64,000 nt of DNA from Rhizophagus irregularis (GCF_026210795.1 NC_089431.1:5146001-5210000), one strand, 5' to 3'. Positions 47,701-59,274 are shown, numbered from the stretch's first letter. Program-made: numbers and translations. Notes: generated from the sequence alone by a model not told the origin.

Positions 47701-50140
47701 ATATATTCTTCGCGTGTTTTGCAACGTAACAGTCACGTGCTTGTCACTAATCTTGTGACTACATTTTTTGCCAAGTTTTCAATAATAGTTCTTTTTTGAA
47801 GTGTTAAAAATTCGTGAAATTAAATGCAAATATAAAAAATTCTATTATCAGTAAAATTATATATGCAATATAATGAAAATTAAGCAAGAAACTAAGATCA
47901 TCAGTCGCTTTTTAAACTTTTTTAAACTTTTTTTTACCCTTCTTTCAATCTTTCCCTTCCTCTTTCATTCTCCGGTGTCACGTGATTTTTAAAATTTTAG
48001 CCGTCCTTTTCCTCTCTCTTGCAATTTCTCTTTTCCTCTTTTTCGTCTTTCCTTTCCCTTTTTAACCTTTTTTAACCTTTTTTAACCTTTTTTCACTCTT
48101 CTTTCATTCTTTTCTTCCCTTTTTATTCTTTCTTTTTCCTCTCTCTCGCAATTCTTTTCCCTCTTTTTCGTCTTCCCTTTCCCTTTTTAACCTTTTTTAA
48201 CCTTTTTTCACCCTTTTCATTCTTTTCCTCCCTCTTTTATTCTTACTTTTTCCTCTCTCTCGCAATTTCTTTTTCCCTTTTTTTTTGTTTTCCTTTTCCC
48301 CTTTTCTCTTTCCTCTCATATAAATAATCGTTACTTATTTTTTAGTCAGCTGGTGAGTATTCATTTTCTTTCTTTTTTCTGTATATTTCACTATTTTAGA
48401 TTTTTTTTGTTTTTTTTTGTTTCTTTTTCTCTTTGTTAGTAACTTTTGACTTTCATTCTTTTTGTAGGTTTTAGCTTCTTTTTTTAGATCTCAGAAACTC
48501 TCTCGAGGTTTTATTTTTAAAAAATTAACTATTATCAAAGCTCCCAGAAAATGATATCAAATCAATGAAAATTGTGCTTTTGCTGGTTGGAATGGCATTA
48601 GTGTAGGATTTAGTTTGACCACTAATACGTAAAAAGAGTCCAAATGGATTATTTTTTTTCCTTTTGTCAGTTCACTTTGAGATGGAGTTACTAACAATCA
48701 TCTACTTTTCATTTTTCTAGGATTTGGTACTTCTTTTTTTTTAGGTTCTGGCATTTTCTTGTGGGAATGAAGGTGAGTTTGGGCATTTTTTAATTATTTA
48801 CTGTTTTTTCTTATTGTCTTTGGTACTAATCTTCTTCTTTTAGGATTTGTCATCATATACATGTAGAACTCTGGTGAGTAATCAGGAATTTTTTAATATA
48901 TTTCTTTCAATGAAATATTTTCTAATATTTCGATTCTTCTCTTTTTTTTAACCAACCAGATCTTTGGACGTGTGGATTTGATGGGTGCCAGAATATTTCT
49001 TTGATTTATTTCTTTTAATGAAACATCTTACTTTTAAACTCTTTTCTTTTTAGGTGTCATGATAAATGATATTATACTAGTAGTATTATATTTATTAAGG
49101 AACAAACTCAAGTTAAGAGCATATTAAAAGAAATCACACCCAACTCTACAAGCTGATTGTACCGAAGATCAACAATTTCTACCCATGAGTTTATGACAAG
49201 ATATTTGGACGTAGATTTTGGTGGATAATGGAATTTTCTTTGAATTTATTTCTTTAATGAAATGTCATATTAATGTTTCAATATTTTCTTTTTTCCTAGG
49301 CAACTGAATTTTTGGATATGTGGAGACTTTTTATTATGTCTATTTATATTTTGTAGGAATCCAACTTGACTTGGGAATACCAGAACGGATCTTTGAGCCT
49401 TGACTCTTTGATTTTTTGTTTAGAGGACTAGCAAACCCACCTGACTTCGTAATCTATTCACTTGATAAAATGTTAAGCAAATCTCCATGCAAATTGGTAA
49501 ATAGAGGACCGAAGTTGATCCATTTTCTTACATAATATCTTCCATGATTTATCCTTGAACACTAAATGAAGTACATCGGATACTTCATGGAGAAATGGAC
49601 AAGTTCAAGCAATTCCACAATTGACCCGCTGTTGATTTTCCAGTCCTTGATTTATTTAATAATGGCATAAGATTTACTTTATTTTCAATTGGGTGAAGTT
49701 TTATATTAATGGGATAATACTAGATTACCGGTAAGTATTGTAGGTTACAATTTACAAATGACAAATATTTATCTATTAGAAGTTAGTTACAGTGTATTTA
49801 TTCTTAGTTATATGCATTTTTTTCAAAGCTGTCTAATATAATTTACTAAAACTTTACATTTTCAAAAGAACAATAACTTAAACATATAAGAATACTTTTC
49901 TATTTATTTACGATTTGTTTATAAATTTGATACAATTTCGATAGTACATTTTACGATTTTGTTGCAATTTTGGTAACTAATTTTGCACTATTCGATCAAG
50001 TCAGGTGGTGATCGCCTTAATATTCAGTAACTTCTTACAGGTGACTTTTGAAATTAAATTGTGATTATATAAAACTAATCGTGACCTTAAAAAATTTTTG
50101 ACATGGTCACTGTTTGGTTTCGATTTTAAAAGTTTCTACA
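47701..50140. mobile_element. 2.4-kb insertion in the BTB pseudogene
   Basis: This block interrupts BACK between NEI and WGLAQNP. It contains the pyrimidine array, a TATA-like CATATAAATAATC at 48317-48329 and then a series of GTGAGT donors (48353, 48771, 48874) with T-rich acceptors, as if a multi-exon transcription unit had been carried in. One piece reads ENCAFAGWNGISVGFSLTTN (48567-48626). No clear terminal repeats or target duplication were found, so the insertion mechanism is unknown. Confidence 0.4.
47936..48312. repeat. Pyrimidine-rich tandem array
   Basis: Three imperfect units of about 115-130 bp with CCTCTCTC-CGCAATTTCTTTT, CTCTTTTTCGTCTT and repeated TTTTTTAACC. Almost pure C/T on the plus strand. 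Confidence 0.65.
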
Positions 50141-50433
50141 AAGTTATTAGATTGGGACTTGCTCAAAATCCGAAGACCCTCTTTCTGATCATGCAAGCTT
50201 TTCAAAAGATGATATCAATAAAACTTTAAATACTTTGTATTCTTTTAATTAGATTCCATAATTTGACTTTCAGAGAATTTTTGAAAAAAGTAAAACCTTA
50301 TAAAAAAAATCTTACGAGAATAATTTTTGGACAATGATAACAATAACAGAACCTCATATTGTTAATCACACAATATTGATTCTAAAATAATCACATTTCA
50401 ACATACTGATAGATTAGAAATTATAGAATCTTT
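50141..50433 (+). pseudogene. BTB pseudogene, 3' part
   Basis: Continues the locus of 47429-47700: GGGACTTGCTCAAAATCCGA (GLAQNP), SFSKDDIN, RFHNLTF, EFLKKVKPYKK, then SKIITFQHTDRLEII. Frame-broken, and TLDc is lost after its first 20 residues. Confidence 0.7.
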
Positions 50434-50627
50434 TAAATGATTTTTCATTAATAAAAATACTATTTCATTCATTTTATTATAGGTATAGAAGCATCATTAC
50501 TTTATTTATCTTCATGATAAATTAGATATTTTTTTGTAATAAAAAATTCAGAAAAGTCTCTGCTACAAACAATAAAACAAATTTATTAGTATTGTATATT
50601 TCATATAGAAATCATATGTAAAAAAAT
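50434..50627. other. Spacer
   Basis: AT-rich, nothing recognisable. Confidence 0.3.
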
Positions 50628-50951
50628 AATAAAAAATATTGGTATAACTATGAGTAATAATGAAATACATAGAAAGATTATCATTTAACTATGAGTTATT
50701 AATAAAAATATTGGTGTAACTAAATAATAATGAAAAACAATAGAAAGATTATCATTTAACTATGAGTCATTAATAAAAATATTTGTGTAACTATGAGTAA
50801 TAATAGCTGATAGAAAGATTATCATTTAACTGTGAAAAAATATTGGTGTAACTATAAAGATTATCATTTAACTATGAGTCATTAATAAAAAATATTGGTG
50901 TAACTATGAGTTGAGTAATAATGAAAAATAATAGAAAGATTATCATCTAAC
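50628..50951. repeat. Tandem repeat of about 65-75 bp, five copies
   Basis: TATTGGTGTAACTATGAGTA and AGAAAGATTATCATTTAACT recur five times with small internal deletions. Confidence 0.75.
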
Positions 50952-51037
50952 AGTAATTTTTAAATATAAATGCAGCATTGACTCATAATTATTAAAAATG
51001 AGCAAGGACAAATTTTTTTTTATTTAAAGTCCTGTAA

Positions 51038-51235
51038 AATTTTTTTGTAATTTTATTTTTTTTTTCCAAAATATTTTTTTTTCAAAATGCAAAAATTTAA
51101 TTTTTGCAATAACATTTTTAATTCTTTTCATTCCAAAATATTTTTTTCCAAAATGCAAAAAGTAAATTTTTTCCAAAATATTTTTTTTTCAAAATGCAAA
51201 AAATTTTTGCAATAATATTTTTTAATTCTTTTCAT
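51038..51235. repeat. AT-rich direct repeats
   Basis: CCAAAATATTTTTTTCAAAATGCAAAA three times and TTTTTAATTCTTTTCAT twice. Confidence 0.55.
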
Positions 51236-51708
51236 ACACATTATATCATACAAGGATCTTTATACCTGTTCTTGATATCATTAATACTTCATTATCCATT
51301 TAAATATTTAAAAGAAGCTGAGAAACTGAATTGAATTTAAAGGAAAAGGTGTGTATTTTTTTATTTTGCAAGCTTAGGGTAGCTTAGGATATTAGTGGTA
51401 TCCTGAAGGACCATGACAGTAAGGGCCACTTAGCTTAGGTATCATGGTATCATCTTTTTTCCTAAGTTAGTCTTAAGTTTGTTGTTGTTAAAGGTCTGTT
51501 AGTTCTCAATAAAGAATTAGCTATGTACCTTCCTTTATCCTAAATAAAAAATTCACACTGTTAACTAATATCTTGTTTTCTTTTAATAGATATCATTACT
51601 GCTATTTTTAAAAGATGATGTTTTACTGTGCTGAATTTAGAAAAGGTGTGTATTTTTTTATTTTGCAAGCTTAGGGTAGCTTAGGATATTAGTGGTATCC
51701 TGAAGGAC

Positions 51709-53175
51709 TAGAGCTCCGCAACCTGACCTGACAGATCGGGTGACCCGACGGGTTGGCCCGAAATATTCAGGTCAGGTCATCAATTTTATGACCTGACACG
51801 GGTCGGGTCAGTGCTAGTCGGTACCCGACCTGACCCGTTGACCCGACATATATTTTGGTCAAATAAATTAAAAACACCGAAACTAATAGTTCCGGCGTTT
51901 TTACATGTAAAATCAAAAGGAAAAACGCCGGAACTAATGATTCCAGCATTTTTACATGTAAAATTGAAAAAAAATGCTGAAACTAATAGTTTCAGCATTT
52001 TTACATGTAAAATCAAAATGAAAAATGCCGGAACTAATGATTCCGGCGTTTTTACATGTAAAATTGAAAAAAAAATGCCGAAACTATCAGTTTCGGTGTT
52101 TTTACATGTAAAATCAATATGAAAAACGCCGGAACTAATGATTCCGGCGTTTTTACATGTAAAATTGAAAAAAAACGCCGAAACTAATAGTTTCGGCGTT
52201 TTTATGTAAAATCAAAATGAAAAATGCTGGAACTAATGATTCTGGCGTTTTTACATGTAAAATTGAAAAAAAACGCCGAAACTAATAGTTTCAGCGTTTT
52301 TACATGTAAAATCAAAATGAAAAATGCCAGAACTAATGATTCCGGCGTTTTTACATGTAAAATTGAAAAAATAATGCCGGAACTATCAGTTTCGGCGTTT
52401 TTACATGTAAAATCAATATGAAAACCACCGGAACTAATGATTCCGGCGTTTTTACATGTAAAATCAAAATGAAAAATGCCGGAACTAATGATTCCGGCGT
52501 TTTTACATGTAAAATCAAAAAAAACACCAAAACTATCAGTTTCGGCGTTTTTACATGTAAAATCAAAAAAAACACCAAAACTATCAGTTTCGGCGTTTTT
52601 ACATGTAAAATCAATATGAAAAACGCTGGAACTAATGATTCTGGCATTTTTACATGTAAAATTGAAAAAAAAATGCCGGAACTATCAGTTTCGGCATTTT
52701 TACATGTAAAATCAATATGAAAAATGCCGGAACTAATGATTCCGGCATTTTTACATGTAAAATCAAAATGAAAAACGCCAGAACTAATGATTCCGGCATT
52801 TTTACATCTAAGATCGAAACAAAAATGCCGAAACAAATAGTTTCGGCGTTTTTATATATAAAAACAAAAGTAAAATGCCGGGACCCGACGTTTTTTCAAT
52901 AAAAATTAAAAAAAATCTTTTTTTTTAATTAAAAATGTCGAACCTGACGTTTTTTGTATAATTAATAAAAAAAAACGTTACATAACGTTTTTTTAATTGA
53001 AATATTTAATAATAAAACTTCGGGTAACCTGAGTTACCCGAAGTGACCCGAATACTTTCAGGTCAAATGGGTCAGGTCGGGTCAGAACGGTTTACCCGAC
53101 CCAACCTGACCTGAATAAAATTTCGGTTCGGGTTAACCAGGTAACCCGACCTGACCCGACCCGTGCGGAGCTCTA
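51709..53175. mobile_element. hAT-like element carrying a palindromic satellite
   Basis: Terminal inverted repeats TAGAGCTCCGCA / TGCGGAGCTCTA, CCCGACC/GGTCGGG-rich subterminal regions, and a perfect 8-bp target duplication TGAAGGAC (51701-51708 and 53176-53183). The length of 1467 bp, TIR start and 8-bp duplication fit the hAT superfamily; no transposase is encoded. It sits inside the second unit of the intron-like array. Confidence 0.85.
51865..52890. repeat. Satellite of about 51 bp built from two palindromes
   Basis: About 19 units, each with GCCGGAACTAATGATTCCGGC (or the variant GCCGAAACTAATAGTTTCGGC) and the perfect palindrome TTTTACATGTAAAA. Because the unit is near a multiple of three, long frames stay open on both strands (for example HVKTPESLVPAFFILIL), but these are artefacts. 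Confidence 0.85.
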
Positions 53176-53758
53176 TGAAGGACCATGACAGTAAGGACCA
53201 CTTAGCTTGGGTATCATGGTATCATCTTTTTTCTGAAGTTAGTCCTAAGTTTGTTGTTGTTAAAGGTCTGTTAGCTCTCAATAAAGAACTAGCTATGTAC
53301 CTTCCTTTATCCTAAATAAAAAATTCACACTGTTAACTAATATCTTGTTTTCTTTTAATAGATATCATTACTGCTATTTTTAAAAGATGATGTTTTACTG
53401 TGCTGAATTTAGAAAAGGTGTGTATTTTTTATTTTGCAAGCTTAGGGTAACTTAAGATATTAGTGGTATCCTGAAGGACCATGACAGTAAGGACCACTTA
53501 GCTTGGGTATCATGGTATCATTTTTTTCCTAAGTTTGTCCTAAGTTTGTTGTTGTTAAAGGTCTGTTAGTTCTCAATAAAGAATTAGCTATGTACCTTCC
53601 TTTATCCTAAATAAAAAATTCACACTGTTAACTAATATCTTATTTTCTTTAATAGAGATATTCTACTGGCTAAATTTAAAGAAAAAGGTGTGCATTTTTT
53701 ATTTTGCAAGCTTAGGGTAACTTAAGATAATAGTGGTATCCTGAAGGACTATGACAGT

Positions 53759-54144
53759 AAGGACCTAGCATTGATCCAATCAACAGATCAAAACCCAAAG
53801 AGCAAAAGAAAATAATTAGGAAAAAAATTATAAAAATCAGCATAATCTTGAAAAACAATAAATTGAGTAAATAAATAAAAAAAAAGACAATATAGAATTT
53901 ATATAACATATTTTAATTTTATTGCCCTTATTATTTGAGCATAAAATACTAGTACAGTTTCGAAAAAATGAACGTTGTAATAATGAAGATTGTATTCAAT
54001 TCATCATGTCAACTGAAATAATAATATTATTTAGAATATTGATTTTACTATAAGTTAAAATACAATATATAACAGCTAATATTTTCTAATTAAATCCAAA
54101 AAAAAGTAAACTTTATTTCAATTTCTTCTATCATAAGATTATTT
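53759..54144. other. Spacer after the intron-like array
   Basis: A-rich, no feature seen. The frame at 53712-53909 (-) is low complexity. Confidence 0.3.
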
Positions 54145-54925
54145 GTGATAGCTCAAAAATCTCCATTACCAAATAATGGACCTTCAGTAAATCAATATAA
54201 ATGGCATTCTTACATGACGAAAATATAAAGCTATCATTGGTAATACCATAACATCCATCAAATTTTCATTTAATTGGATTATATCCTCCAAGAATTTCGT
54301 TACTATCTCTCATTTTATAAATTGTTACGTTACATTGCAGAATTTGATTCTTATGGCACCTACCATGTCTAAATAATGAACTAAAAAATCCAAATTCAAT
54401 CCATTTTGAGATTAATTCAGAATTTGTAATGATCTTTGATCAATATTTTTTGATTGAATCTCTTTAACAGTATGAGATACTAATTTTTTTATTGGTTCGT
54501 TATCATTATCCAAAAATACTCTAAAAGAAGCTAAATTATAAAATCTAATAAAAGGAACGCATTGTTTAAGGTATATTGAAATCATATTTTGAAAAGCTTT
54601 TAGGATCAGAAGGAAGCTATGCAAATCCCATTTAATCAAACTTGAATTTCGATCATTTGATGATTATCATTCTGAATTACCATAACTAATAGTTTTCTGA
54701 AATTGAAGTGAAACGTGATGAATTAAATAACTAATTTAGTTCTTTGAAAATAATTAGCATTAGTTGATAAATTTCTTCGCAAATAATGGGAATGATAATT
54801 TAAGATAAATATATGAGCACAAAATATTTTTTTCAAGGTCATTACCAACTTCAACTGTAATATCATAATATTCGCCATCATTTAAAATTTTATGATAATT
54901 TTGACAAAAGTTTATTATCAATTAT
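54145..54925 (-). pseudogene. BTB-TLDc pseudogene
   Basis: On the minus strand: the start codon is ATA instead of ATG (54925-54923), then DNKLLSKLS, YYDITVEVGND, a broken BTB and a gap; the intron and first half of BACK are missing. QCVPFIRFYNLAS and FLDNDNEP follow, then TLDc pieces (RDSNEILGGYNPIK, stop, KFDGCYGIT.DSFIFS). Several frameshifts. It is head-to-head with 55257-55632, mirroring the two functional divergent pairs. Confidence 0.7.
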
Positions 54926-55256
54926 TATAATTTTTTAAGTAAGATAAATGAGAATGTGAATTCTTGAAAAAAAAAACCTAAATTATAAATCACTTTTAAT
55001 GAATGTATAGGTTTTGTACATCATGTTCAGATTAACTAATTTTGGTACATTCAGCATTCAATAAGTATACGAAGTATTTGTCCTCATCAATAGTCCAAAT
55101 GACCGAATCATCGAACTAATAAAAGGATTAGAGGAAGACTGTATTGCTATGGTAATATATCACAAGATATACCATTGATTACCTGTTAAGCCGCATCTTA
55201 TGTTTGAATTTTTAAAATTAAGTTCTTTTCGTTCTTATCTCTATTAAAAAATTACA
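54926..55256. other. Shared upstream region of two BTB pseudogenes
   Basis: No TATAAGG-type box or CACGTG recognised; diverged from the intact pairs. Confidence 0.35.
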
Positions 55257-55632
55257 ATGATTTATAATAAAATTTTACCAAAATTATCAAAAAATTTATT
55301 TGAAATTTTAAATGATGAAGAATATTATGATATTACCATTGAAGTTGATAATGACTCTGATGTAATAATATTTTGCTCCCACATGATTATTTTAAATTCG
55401 TTCTCCTTATTCGAAAAGAATTTTTATTAACTATTAAAAATAATAATAATAATGAAATTTTAACACAAATATTTTATAAGTAAATCATATATATGAACTG
55501 ACAATATTATTGTTACCATTTCTAATAAATGCGTTTCTAATTTTATTGTTACTACTTTATTTTAGGTATATCTATGGAGGAAGATTTTCGTTGGAAGAAT
55601 ATGATTCTTCAGATATTTTTTTAAAATTTGAG
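55257..55632 (+). pseudogene. BTB pseudogene, 5' fragment
   Basis: ATGATTTATAATAAAATTTT (MIYNKILPKLSKNLFEILND), YYDITIEVDNDSDV, then frameshifts in the RSPYLRRIL region. A canonical acceptor at 55564-55565 and YIYGGRFSLEEYDSSDIF follow; homology ends abruptly at about 55632. Confidence 0.7.
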
Positions 55633-56379
55633 ACAAATTTGCCCGCATTACCATTCAAGTAATTTTCCTGATATCATACTCGCATTTCAGGTGACCATTT
55701 ATTATATGTTTTCGCTTTTCTCCTGGGTCATCAGGTAAAATAGAGATCGGTTGTTAGATGATATTACCTGAATGGAAGAATGTACTTACTTTAGCTTTTA
55801 GCTTTGGATGTATTTTCTGGACTTCCCACTTGAAGAATTAGAGTCAGAAGATTCAGCCACGTGCGTGTTACTTTTCTCTTGTAGAAGACTTAGAGAAGAA
55901 ATTTACAGTCCTGAACTTGAGCATTATTCAGACTTGAGATTGCACTTGCACTACAGCTAACTGCTTGAATCTTATCTATTTCTTATTGATCAATTAGCAT
56001 CATGCTTTACAATAAAAAATGCCAAAGTATGAAATCATGACCCAAGGTCACGATTGATCTATATTGTTACATGTTCAAGGAAAATTTATCAAACTAACTT
56101 TGAAATAAATGATTGGGTAGTAAATGTTATCCACTGATTTTTACCATATTATTAGATATATGTCATGCTTATTATTGCTTAATAGTTTTATTTTTTCAAT
56201 TTACACCTACTTGCATATGTTAATTTCAGATTTCATTACCAGAGATTAGCTTAAATATATTAATAAATGATTTATCATATAGAATGAATAAAGCATTAAA
56301 ACCTATCTCTAAAAAAATAACTAATTAAAAGATTGAGCATTAGTTAATTTGCAAGCAGAACCCTCTAAGCAATATTATT
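55633..56379. other. Unassigned sequence after the BTB fragment
   Basis: The segment from 55633 is less AT-rich than its surroundings and truncates the pseudogene, so it may be part of an inserted element. No TIR or coding domain identified. Confidence 0.3.
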
Positions 56380-56740
56380 TTAGTAGATATAATGTTGAAA
56401 CTCTATATCTGTTTCCCAAAAATATATTTCCATCAACTCTAATTGGACTGTGGTCTGTAATATTGACTTGAAGCCAGCATCACCAGCCACAAGTACTATT
56501 GTAGCAGGCACCTTATTGTAGAGAACTTCGTCCATATAGTGTCCAATCGGCATGTTGACCATTTTTTTGAAACCTTTAGCATTACTAGGAAATGTTGTAA
56601 CCTTCCTTTCGAACAAGATTTCATATGGAATCGGTTGGTGAGATCGATCCAACTACAATTGGATCTTCTCCAGGTTACGATCATTCTTTAAATAATCGAT
56701 TCAGAGTTGGTTAAAACACAACTGTCTTCTTTTAGAATCA
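56380..56740 (-). pseudogene. NYN-domain nuclease relic
   Basis: The open piece at 56380-56652 reads YMDEVLYNKVPATIVLVAGDAGFKSILQ..., matching the NYN/PIN-like core (VD..L...L....ATIVLVSGDGDF). Upstream, in another frame, IVVGSISPTDSI, stop, NLVRKEGYNI resembles the preceding GS-PP-sxxW...GY region. The missing second acidic residue (DAGF for DGDF) and the frameshifts make it a relic. NYN proteins are RNA-processing nucleases. Confidence 0.45.
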
Positions 56741-57230
56741 AAACTACCAATTTTTAATATTCTCCAACTACAAATTTTCCTTTGATATACAGGTTTGAGT
56801 CATTAACAAAAATATACAGATTGTCTTGGAATCCAATTAAAGTCCTTACTATAGGAAAAGACCAGTTCCCTATATTAAAATTGTAGCGCAATGCAAATGA
56901 GGATAAAGGTCTATGTCAAAACGTGTTGACCAAAATTATTACTACTCACTTACCAGCATTGGGTTGCTCTACAATAATGTGAATGTGTTTTTTGGCGGCT
57001 TGACGATGAGAAAAAGCACAAGATTAAGTAAGTATTCGGTATTATCGACAAATATAAAAGTGCATGTAAGAAAGTTTGCTTAAGCTCTGGGAGGTATCTC
57101 ATATGCTTTAAGGCCATCGGGCATTAAGTCAAGAAAAACTTCACCTTTGACTTCTTGAGCTGTTAAGGTATCTATGTGATTATCAATGTTGTTTAGTCTC
57201 CCTTTCAATTATATCCTTTCGCTTTCTCAA
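56741..57230 (-). pseudogene. Possible further exons of the NYN relic
   Basis: Minus-strand pieces with a good donor: RQAAKKHIHIIVEQPNA/GTAAGTGAG (about 56960-57010) and LKGRLNNIDNHIDTLTAQEVKGEVFLDLMPDG (57080-57215, written here only in part). They may be the N-terminal exons of the same gene; I cannot place the family. Confidence 0.25.
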
Positions 57231-57780
57231 TTGTAGATGAAGGAATAACAGGTCAACCACTTGCAATGTTAGTCGACATAGCTTTTGCGTATGAAAAGTG
57301 TGAGAAAAAATTTTTTGGGGTTATTGGATATATATGAGAAATCAATTGTCACCAACCCATCAGTTTGATCAGATATCTCTTAGAATAATATCATTTAGAT
57401 ATCTCAATACGCAATATAAAAAACAAAATTTATTTGAGAGGTTTAAATTTACTCGATTGTACATTGCTTGAGATATCCAAAAAAAAAGTTCTATGTAAAA
57501 TAATTGCCGAAATGTGCTATACTCTAAAGTAAGAAAAAAGGATATAACGTTAAATAACGTTCAGTAATAGTCAATAAATTAATTAAATTAATTCCAAATC
57601 TTAATCCCCTCTCATTTCTAAAAAAACGATCAAGCTTTTTAATATTTACTGATTTACTTTAATTAAACTTCTTCCAATATGAATATATAGAAAGTAAGTA
57701 ACAGAAATTGGCAAAGTAAGTAACGTAAAGTCACATGATCTATTATGTTACTTCTCTTATATAAGGTACGGAACGTAAAT
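57231..57780. other. Spacer
   Basis: AT-rich, nothing supported. Confidence 0.3.
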
Positions 57781-58720
57781 TTTTTTGGTAAATACTTTAC
57801 GTTACTCCTTATATTTGCCACATGATCGCGTCATGTTTATTTGTTTATCGAATCTTGTTTTCAGTATAGGTTCATTTCCTCAGTTCCTTCCGGTTCTGCA
57901 ATTAAGGTTCAGTTGTTTAGTTGTTTTTCACTTTACGTTTCGTTTCTTACTCATTTTTATTATTTTTTATTTTGTTTCTGTTTCATATTTCGTTTTCACT
58001 AATTTTATTTCATTTTTTTTTAGATATTTTAGTTCTTTCAGTTCTAAAATTAATAAAGGTATGTTTTTTTTATTTTTTATTTATTTTTTTTTATTTCGTT
58101 TTATCTTATCTGTTATATTTCGTTTCTTACTAACTTCTTTTTTTATTTTTTGTCTCTGATCATTTTTCACCTCATATTACTTCTCATTATTCGTCTCCCA
58201 TTATTTCTATTACATCTTTTCATTTTCCATTATTTCTCTTTCTCTCCTGTTAACTTCCCATCATTTCTTTTTGTCTCTCATCAGTTCTTTTCATCTCTCA
58301 TCACTCCTTTTTATCTTCCATCACTCCTCTTTGTCTCATATTACTCCTTTTTGTCTCCTATCACTTCTCTTCATTTTCCATCACTTCTTTTCGTCTCCCA
58401 TCACTCCTCTTCGTCTTCCATCATTCCTTTTCGTCTCCTATCACTTCTCTTCATCTTCCCATCACTTCTTTTCGTCTCCCATCACTCTCTTTCATCATCC
58501 ATCATATCCTATTTCTCCTTTTTGTTTCTATCACTTCTCATTACTCTATTTTACTCCCTTTCTTCTTCTATTACTTTCCATTACTCCATCGTTATTTCAT
58601 TTTTTTTATTAACATCTTTCTCCTTGATCATTGTAATTTATTTATCTTTTTTATTTATTGTTATTGTTTTTTTTTATTTTCAATTCATTAAAAATAAATA
58701 CAGTAATTTTTTTCTTTAAA
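57781..58720. repeat. Pyrimidine-rich low-complexity block
   Basis: Runs of T/C with CATCACTCCTCTTCGTCTTC-type direct repeats of 20-30 bp between 58170 and 58620. Open frames in three phases encode only F/L/S/I strings and are not genes. Confidence 0.7.
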
Positions 58721-59167
58721 ATCGAAAATGTGGGACTTAAATTTTAATATTTGCAAATAAAATTTCATTAAATAAGATTATTTTGAAATTTGAATAAATA
58801 TGTTTGCAAAAAATATTTTTAAAAATATCTTCGCAATAAAATTTTAAGTTTAGCCGATCAAAAATTAGCTAAGTTAAAAAAATCAGCCATCAGCCGATTA
58901 ATGAATTTACTTTATATATTGCACATCATGTGACATATTTCAGATTAGGTATCCGGATCATGATGCCGATCTTTTTGCTCATATCTGGCACGTTACGTCA
59001 TTTATTGCCGGATATTATTTTATTTTTAATTCATGAAAATGAGAAAAGGACAAACTAACTATTAAACTATTTAACCAACAAATAAACTATAAATAAGTTC
59101 TCATATGTGTAAGTGTAACATACGGATATGAAAAAATCATGATCATTAAGGCAAGGATATAACCATT
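58721..59167. other. Spacer
   Basis: AT-rich, no feature beyond short inverted AT motifs. Confidence 0.3.
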
Positions 59168-59274
59168 ATTCAATATTGCGGTCAATATTTTTAATGATTG
59201 TTGTCATGTGCCACTGCGTGGCACAATGACAGCCAATCATTCAACATTGACCTCCATATTGAATACTACGTGCC
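59168..59274. mobile_element. Fold-back element of 107 bp
   Basis: ATTCAATATTGCGGTCAAT and AATGATTGTTGTCATGTGCCA pair with TGGCACAATGACAGCCAATC and ATTGACCTCCATATTGAAT around a 5-base centre, with a few bulges. The flanks continue weakly inverted (TTAAGGCA / TGCCTAAT). It is a fold-back MITE or a structured RNA; 411 bp before the BTB gene at 59685. Confidence 0.6.

Larger units (their letters stand above)
51349..53758 (+). repeat. Tandem array of intron-like units
   Basis: Intron-like segments with GTGTGT at the start and a TTTTAATAG-type end lie at 51349-51589, 51646-53361 (enlarged by the hAT-like element) and 53418-53655, with a truncated fourth from 53698. They are separated by 42-56-bp exon-like pieces (ATATCATTACTGC ... 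TTTAGAAAAG). Units share their ends with intron 2 of the bromodomain gene (44090-44320): a GTG...TTTTTTATTTTGCAA start and CTATGTACCTTC, TAAATAAAAAATT towards the end. The pieces do not form an open reading frame. Confidence 0.65.

Noticed and set aside
49430-50010. Short inverted match (CACCTGACTT / AAGTCAGGTG) as transposon ends
   Set aside because: Only about 10 bp, not at the borders of the insertion and without target duplication.
43241-50951. Spaced repeats considered as CRISPR-like arrays
   Set aside because: Units are contiguous tandem repeats without unique spacers, and the window is eukaryotic.
51767-52902. Seven overlapping open frames on both strands
   Set aside because: They are translations of the palindromic 51-bp satellite inside the hAT-like element and have no independent protein character.
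57785-58719. Four long hydrophobic open frames (+)
   Set aside because: Pyrimidine low complexity gives open F/L/S/I frames in several phases at once; no conserved domain.
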